Assembly: GCA_034670405.1 (NCBI GenBank) | Contig: JAXDDX010000005.1 | Location: 2,767,001 to 2,831,000 of the forward strand | DNA from: Hoplostethus atlanticus | Taxonomy: Eukaryota > Chordata > Actinopteri > Trachichthyiformes > Trachichthyidae | Direction of reading: 5' to 3' | DNA length: 64,000 nucleotides | Shown here: in pieces, positions 57,728 to 64,000 of the stretch | Position numbering within the stretch: position 1 is the first letter of the stretch | Layout: each line of letters opens with the position of its first letter | Position numbers and translations under genes: made by a program | Notes under the pieces: model-generated | Told to the model about the DNA's origin: nothing | What the model saw: the letters and a program-made list of their open reading frames with translations, nothing else | Database searches by the model: none

Positions 57728-60348
57728 CCTGTAACGCCGGGTAGAGCGACTGCGTGTGTGTGTGTGTTGTGGAGGTGTTGGGTGATGAGCTCTCAGCGGG
57801 TTCTTTCCTGTCTACAGTCATCTACATCTGCAGAATGGCCTATTAATGTGGAGTTCTATATTATGCCCATGATATAACTGCTTGTGATACCCCCCCCCCC
57901 CCCCCCGTGATTTTTATTCCCATGGAGGCTGCGTGGGCTGGAATGAATAATGGGGAGGAGGATGAAAAGTACTCAGATCTCAGTACAGTCCGCCACGCAG
58001 CTGTTTATGTTATTGTCTATACAACCATCCCAGGGCGATGCTTTTGCAATCAGAGCTCAGCAGGCGGTAGGAAAAACCGCCTGGAAGGAAGGGGCGCTCG
58101 GCAATGCGCGCAACCATCTCTAGCCTACATTTAGGTCTGTGCGCGCATTGATTTGGATTATCCACAGACCGCGCGCGCGGGCTACAAAAGTAACACTATA
58201 GTCTTAGAGTGCCTGGGTATTGACGCCACCGGCTATTAACCGGGTAGATTTGCGGAGATGTGAAAGAGTGGAAGCAGTTGTGCGTAATAGATTATTACAT
58301 TATGCTCACCTTTCAGCGGGTTAATTCTCTTTGGTTAACCCCACAGTCCCGCTACCGATTTTATATCAGGGTTCAATATAAATTAAGTGGTTTAACAGGC
58401 CCGGCATGTCAGTGCCTGTGTGACATTAATTCATTGTCACCTCCCCTGTATCGATCCTCTCCGTGCTAGAAAAAGGGCCGGGGGGGGGGGGGAGGATGCT
58501 AGTCCGTGCTAGCGTTGTTCTAAGTGGTTATTGATTCCATTAATGCGAGCACATCATTTCCACGGTTCATTACTGATTATATGGTATGGGCATGTTTTTA
58601 AACAAACAAAGCATTTGGTTGGTTTAGACTGGCATACAAATTAATGACCCAGATATACCGGCTTCGTTAAATCGTATCCTCAGTATGTAGTTTATGACAA
58701 CAACCTAAATGAAGAGCCATTGGTTCACAAACTGATACACAACCTTAACGAACTCTATTTCTCCCATAGCACGGGTCTTGACTGCCACCCGGTGGTCAGA
58801 TACTGCTACTGAACTGTTAAACATGAGAGGGAATTAATGAATTAATAATAATTTGGATTATGACTGATTATGACTCCATAAAGATAATGAAATCAATGCC
58901 ATGTATGTGTAAGAACTTTTATAATAATGGCTACTGTATGTGTTTAAAGGATGCCACCATTCAAAGTACTCAAAGTACTAATACCAGTACTCACATTAAG
59001 AGTGAATGAGACTGAATGTATAGGCAGTACATACTGGAGTAAAGCCAACTGCTTTAGCCTGCAAGACATTTTTGGAAGAGGAAAAGTTGGAATAAATGTC
59101 TATTTATAAGAGCTCTGTGCCCTTGCATTCTTTACATTTCACTCCCGGAAAAAGTTCTCTTCTCCTTGCCACCAAATTCATTTATATTTATGAAATGCAT
59201 TCCTTCAAGGTTTTTTTTCTTTTTTTTCTTTTGTTTGGGCTGATCTTTCATCTCCAGATCAACAATCAAAGGTTGGAGGTCATGAAACACACCACGATGG
59301 ATAGTGTACTCATCTAAAGCTGTAAAGGGAATATTCACTGTTTATCCCTGACAGTGAAAATGAAGACCCGTCAAGTAAAGAGGCTATGAATGTATGAATA
59401 TCTTAACACTGGACGCATTTGTACATTCTCAACTGCGATGTCTTTGTATTGTGTGTTAATATCATGCATTATTCATCCGCCGCAGCTTTTAAAGGAGCAG
59501 CCCTTTTATTGCTAATTGAAATTTCAAAGTAAAATTCACAGCTGAAAATCTAAAGCTCCGTCGACTCTCACCAAAGGCAACAACTGCCAGCAGACTACTC
59601 TGGCGTTTGGCGTGTTTTTATTTCGCCAAATAGAAATGACGTATTTGGCCGGAAGTCAAGAATTTCTCATTCGCCTAATGAATGAAACTCATCCTTTCCT
59701 GTCCCAAAAGCTTGTCTTGTCCATACTAAATAGCTCCTGTGGCTTTGCTTACCATTCAGCGCACATGCAGGAACACCAGAGCTGAACCTTGCAGATTGGA
59801 TTGTGCACTTGTCAAAACAAATGCGATCCAACGCTAAAAAGCAAAATAAAAAATTGTTGTGTTGTACCCAGGCCGATGTTCTAATTGGACAAATGGCTGT
59901 AAGAGAGAACTGGTTGCGCCAGATGGAGAAAAGACGGGATAGACGGCATCAACCCAAAGTAAACTGAAAGCATTAAAATGCGAAACCAGCTGTGTGTGTC
60001 TGTGTGTGTGTGGGGGGGGGGGGACTTGAGTGGATCGCGTCACCCTAATTATGATGAAGAGACGATAAGGATAATAAGGGTAGATGAAAAGTGGTAATCA
60101 ATTATCCCAGTCAGCTGATTTAATCAGCAAAAAAAAAAGTTTCTTATTTGTGAAGTCTTATCTTCGTGGGAAGCATAAATCTTTCCCTGCACACACACTT
60201 AGAATAAGCCACTATTAACTATTGGTCCCTTTTATCCCACAGCGGCTGAGTGAGGCCAGCCACACTGGTGCAATTAGAAAAGCCAACTTGCCTGGTGCTA
60301 AATATTTCATGACACTGTCTGTTACCTAACCCCCACAACCCCTCTCCT

Positions 60349-60386
<38 letters not shown>

Positions 60387-60780
60387 CCTCTCACTCTGCC
60401 TCAGAGCTCTACTCTCTCTCTCTCTTTTACCCTCTCTCTGGCCCTTCATTGCTTTTTCTTAATTCCCCTGTCATCCTGCTGCCTGCACTCTCCTCTCTGG
60501 AAGGCTTTTTAAGAGCGGCTGGAGGGTTTTGCGTGCCTGCCTTCCAAAACAATGCCATGAGACTGCACCACCTGCTTATTAATAATCTACAGTACCCTGC
60601 CACGGCAGACCACCCTGTCTGAGCCCTCAAGATGCTCCCTGGCTGCTGCTGGGGAGGCGCTGAAGGTTTTCTTCCATCTGTGGCATATATGTTCAAGTGA
60701 GATATATTACAGATAGTACAGCAGCTGCATGGTCTTCGCCATCTCAGCACATCAGTAATTGTTGAGGGAAAGCAAGAGTG
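57728..60780. other. Intergenic region, no gene recognised
   Basis: No exon is supported. It includes a short GT tract (about 57753), a poly-C run (57893-57906), a poly-G run near 58480, AT-rich DNA and a CA microsatellite at 60.35 kb. It may contain trhr or tmem74 regulatory DNA, but none can be called by eye. Confidence 0.45.
60350..60385. repeat. (CA)n microsatellite
   Basis: Pure CA tract of about 36 bases followed by CT-rich DNA. Confidence 0.94.
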
Positions 60781-60850
60781 TTGCTTGTTTATTATCCCAG
60801 CTGGCTCGGGGATTTGAACCAGCAACCTTCCTGTCACAAGCCACCTCCTC
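60781..60850 (-). mobile_element. Fragment of a tRNA-derived SINE
   Basis: On the minus strand the sequence reads 'gtggcttgtgacaggaaggt' followed by 'tgctggttcaaatcccc', a B box with its upstream context as in common fish SINEs. The A-box half is missing or replaced by a CTCA tandem. Confidence 0.5.
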
Positions 60851-62059
60851 ACTCACTCACTCACTCACTCTCTCTTCTTCTCCTCCCCGGTTAGTTTGCT
60901 GCCGTACGTGGAAGGATCTCCACATCCACCTCCGTCTACTTCTCCGACATCCCCTATAGGCGTAGAGCAAGAGCAGTGTCATACCCATGTTTCGTAATCT
61001 TCAGTCTGTCTGTGGGTGTACGCCTGTGGAAGGAGCCACAGCATGAGGATTTATAGCCTTTAGCAGTGCTGCCTCACCCCCCCTTTTCAAAGCCCGGTGT
61101 CCTTGCCAGCAGGAAAAGTGGTGCACTGTTGCAGATAGCATCTGATAGTCGGCTGTTGTTACCCCTCAGAGGAGCACACAGTCATATTTTATCTCTCTCT
61201 CTCTTTCTCTCTGCAGGAGAGGTTTAGGAGAGACTAACCGGACTGCACTCTGCAAACACACTATACACCATCATGATATACCAGTCAATGACCGGGCAGT
61301 ATCTGCACTCCCTCCCCTGCAAACTACTTTGTGGAACAAAAAATGATGGAATAAATCTATGTCTGCCTGACTCTCTCTCTCCCCCTCCCTCTGGGTCCCC
61401 CCTCCTCTCTCTCTATGCTCATCTGTTAAATGGAGTCTCGTTGGGAAATGAGCCAAAGCCATTCACCCGGCCACTATGACTCCAGGCAAACTGGTGACTA
61501 TATTTATAGCCGGTGCCTGGTTCTGCTAAATAAGGTGGAACAGTCAGCAAAAGAACGTTGAATTTAAAGTAGGATTAACCAGTAAATGGTTGACGGTGAA
61601 CGGGGCTAAGCCTCTAGTTTATAAAGTGTTTTTTGCTTTCCAGGAAAAAGCAGAACAATCGTTTCCGGTTGCTGTGTGAGAGTCGTGTCGGTTTGTCTTG
61701 CAAAGGTCTACCAAGATGAGGACTCTGAAATTTTAGGATTAAATGAGATTCCCCAAGATTTAGATGGGGTCACAGATCGGATGACCTACTAGATCTCCAG
61801 ATTAAACGCGGATTAAAGGATGGCTTTGACATAGTGATCAGTAATCTTCTGTGGGTACAGAGGAACAGATGGTGCATGGTACACGCAGATTTACAGTGTT
61901 TATGTTGCACTGCCGGACATATTTTCTCTGTCTGGAATGATATGATGAAAGCATTTACTAACCGCACGGGCCAGGCGATACCTCGTGAGATTCACTCCCG
62001 CAGGTTGTTGCAACACCTTGCGTTTGGTTAAGGGATTTCAGAAGCAGAAGGAAGGAATC

Positions 62060-62530
62060 CTGATGTAAGATCACTATAATATTCTGATAATAATAGATAC
62101 ATGGAGTGTGTCTGTGATACTCAATAGTACATTTATAGTAACCTTATTGTAGTATTTTTTTTGTATCTCTTATTACTTCCTTATTATTACTTATAGTGAT
62201 TTTGTGGTTCTCATTAGTGACCTTATTGCACTTAATGGTATTTTTTTTTTATCTCCTATCGCATCACTATAATATCCTATGGTATTGCTATAATGACATA
62301 TAATATATTTTTGGTACTCAGTAGTAGTAGTTTATAATGACCTTATTTTATTTTATAAGATGAGGTTTCTCCTATGGTATCACTGTGACATTACTATAGG
62401 GCCTAATGAGTTTATAGTAACCTTTATACATAATGCTATTTCTATCTCCTATCACATTCCTAGTTCCTATTTCTAGTTTATTATAGGGACTTCTGTATCC
62501 TATATCCTCCTAACTTTATTTTCTAGGGTT
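62060..62530 (+). repeat. Degenerate tandem repeat block, right copy
   Basis: The phrase 'tgaccttattg' or 'taaccttattg' followed by a T-rich stretch and 'tatctcctat' recurs about every 80-120 bases (about 62139, 62220, 62339, 62419). Linking phrases are 'atcactataatat' and 'ctatggtat'. Related text, inverted, occurs at 55.54-55.81 kb. Non-coding. Confidence 0.6.
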
Positions 62531-62639
62531 ACTATAGTTCTTTTGCCAGTGCCATGTGAACTTCAAGTCCCAGAGTTCCACCTTTCGCCGTTCAAATCCT
62601 TGCCTGACTTGCTAGGCTAGGTATACTACTGTGTATCTC

Positions 62640-62886
62640 CACGCAGGGCTAGCGGAGCTCCTCTCAGCGCCACAGCGAGGCAGCGGAGGCTCCGTGTGGG
62701 AGGGACTAGCGAACAGCTCCCCTCCGTCCAGCCTGCCGACACGGCGTCGAGGAGAAATATTCAAACATATTCAGTGATAAGGCGTTTTTTTTTTTCTTTT
62801 CTTTATCAGTTTCCGTTTAAAAAAAATCCAAGCTATCGAGGGTGTCTAGGAGGAAAAGAAGGCGCGAGGGATGCTGAGGTAGCGCG
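62640..62886 (+). other. Putative tmem74 5' untranslated exon
   Basis: A moderately GC-rich segment ends with the strong donor GCGCG|GTAAGTAT at 62886/62887. The next good acceptor, TCCTCTGATCAG, is at 63522 just before the tmem74 coding sequence, giving a 636-base intron. A tiny upstream frame (ATG at 62871, three codons) lies in the exon. The left edge is a guess because no transcription start can be seen. Confidence 0.6.
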
Positions 62887-63570
62887 GTAAGTATACTCTT
62901 ATTTATTTGTTTTATCTGAGGAGGTTTTTTTATTATCATTATTGGCGATTAGACCAAATGCATGCTTGGTCCACCCTTGTGCTTTAAAGAATTTCGCCAT
63001 TTCACTTCGGTTGCATTCAAGTAAGTCCAGTCCGATTGATTGAAGTCTTTAGTCTTGGTTTCATTCTGCATTAACAGTAAGGCTCATTGACATATGATAT
63101 GATTGCAAGATCATTCACTTGAAATTAGACTTTAAACTGTGGTCATCTATATTTCGCGTGTGATTTAGATCGGTGTCAGCTTCGCTCGTGCGTTTGAAAA
63201 CAGAATTAGGGGGTAGCCTAATCTAGGTTTACGTGGATTGGATTCCTAATTGGATATTAAGGCAGTTGGCTAATCACAGCCACTTTAAGCGCCTTTCGTG
63301 AAGGGTCCGCGGATTGATCTGAAACCAACTGATCAACTTTGGAGTGGTCTTGTTTGCAATCAGACGGTGGAGGTGTGTGCAGTTTGCGCACCTTTCCAAA
63401 TTACGCACAGGTTCTTTTTTTGCGCATTTAATGGATATAGACCGTTACGCTTTGCAGACAGGATAAACTCATTAAGATGCGCCATTAACTTAACATGTAA
63501 CTGATGCATGTCCTCTGATCAGGGATGCTGTGGAGTGACTAAGAGTGAACCAGCGGGCGGCGAGAAACCA

Positions 63571-64000
63571 ATGTCTTCTCCGGAACCGCTATCCGCAGAC
63601 CAGGGGCACAGACAGCCAGATGCTCCCGATGGCCGGGTTTCCAGCTTGCTGCACGTCCGCAAGTCGGGCGGATCAACAGGAGGGGCGCCCCGCGGGGAAG
63701 GCGACTGTAGCCCGGCCCGCAGCTGCCAGGGTCGGTGTCATTCAGCACCGAGGACGGCGCCACGCAGGGGAGGCGCGGATGTTAAACTGGGTCACCTCGG
63801 CGAGGAAAAGGTCCGAGTTTGCTGCGACGAGGAATTAGAGACATCCTTCACCTACATCGACGAGAATGTTAACCTGCGACTGGCCAGCCCGCAGTCGAGT
63901 TGCAAAAGCATCCACAGAGCCGTGCGCAACGGTGACCCTTGTGCCGAGGCGTTACCGGAGCTATCCCTCATGTCCGACGAGGATCTCTCCTTCGGGGAGG
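63571..64000 (+). CDS. tmem74: Transmembrane protein 74, N-terminal part (cut by the window edge)
   Basis: TMEM74 is a lysosome/autophagosome membrane protein implicated in promoting autophagy, with two transmembrane segments in its C-terminal half. Only 143 codons are inside, so the membrane segments lie beyond the edge. The diagnostic block is KVRVCCDEELETSFTYIDEN (residues about 82-101), matching the human KVCNCCSQELETSFTYVDKN; an acidic LSLMSDEDLSFGE-like stretch follows, as in the family. The N-terminal 80 residues are Ser/Gly/Arg-rich and poorly conserved. The coding exon begins at acceptor 63522. No in-frame stop precedes ATG 63571, which is the first in-frame Met. An overlapping out-of-frame upstream frame starts at 63525. 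It is divergent from the minus-strand trhr, as expected from conserved synteny. Confidence 0.9.
   Translation, partial: MSSPEPLSADQGHRQPDAPDGRVSSLLHVRKSGGSTGGAPRGEGDCSPARSCQGRCHSAPRTAPRRGGADVKLGHLGEEKVRVCCDEELETSFTYIDENVNLRLASPQSSCKSIHRAVRNGDPCAEALPELSLMSDEDLSFGE

Noticed and set aside
62696-62890. 64-codon frame in the tmem74 leader
   Set aside because: It begins with GTG, not ATG, and is cut by the predicted splice donor. After splicing it hits a stop within a few codons.

Overview
The window looks like nuclear DNA from a ray-finned (teleost) fish. It has intron-containing genes with GT-AG splice sites, many GT/CA, CT/GA, GATA and ATT microsatellites, and long G or C homopolymers. It also carries hAT, Tc1/mariner, tRNA-derived SINE and LTR remnants of the kinds common in fish. 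No bacterial-type operons are present. I cannot name the species.

Three protein-coding genes can be supported. eny2 (minus strand, about 13.0-14.9 kb) encodes the small subunit shared by the SAGA deubiquitinase module and TREX-2. A thyrotropin-releasing hormone receptor, trhr (minus strand, 51.5-54.8 kb), has two coding exons and an apparent one-base frameshift in its C-terminal tail. tmem74 (plus strand, from about 62.6 kb, running off the right edge) encodes an autophagy-linked membrane protein; only its first 143 codons are inside. From memory, the human 8q23 order is TMEM74, TRHR, NUDCD1, ENY2, and the relative orientations here match it. The neighbour expected between eny2 and trhr, nudcd1, was not seen.

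Layout: 1-13 kb is non-coding, with microsatellites, two copies of a dispersed roughly 250-bp repeat family and a common fish repeat. 13.0-15.0 kb is eny2 with a promoter-like motif. 15.2-51.5 kb is a large gene desert. It holds a TTAA-flanked element (23.0 kb), a tandem pair of the dispersed repeat (29.3-29.8 kb), a perfect-TIR MITE (30.7 kb), a decayed hAT transposase (32-33.1 kb), a decayed Tc1-like element (33.5-34.5 kb), a solo LTR with primer-binding-like site (40.3-40.6 kb), a possible second LTR (44.6-45.05 kb), a 14-bp minisatellite (46.9-47.2 kb) and a GC-rich, nearly perfect 318-bp inverted repeat (47.5-48.3 kb). 51.5-54.8 kb is trhr, with an antisense SINE and a GT repeat in its intron. 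56.4-57.7 kb is a 1.3-kb internally deleted hAT element with a perfect 8-bp target duplication. 62.6-64.0 kb is the start of tmem74.

The genes do not form a pathway; their proximity is old vertebrate synteny. The observations most worth checking are the foldback at 47.5-48.3 kb, the trhr frameshift, the ACG at the expected eny2 start and the apparent absence of nudcd1.
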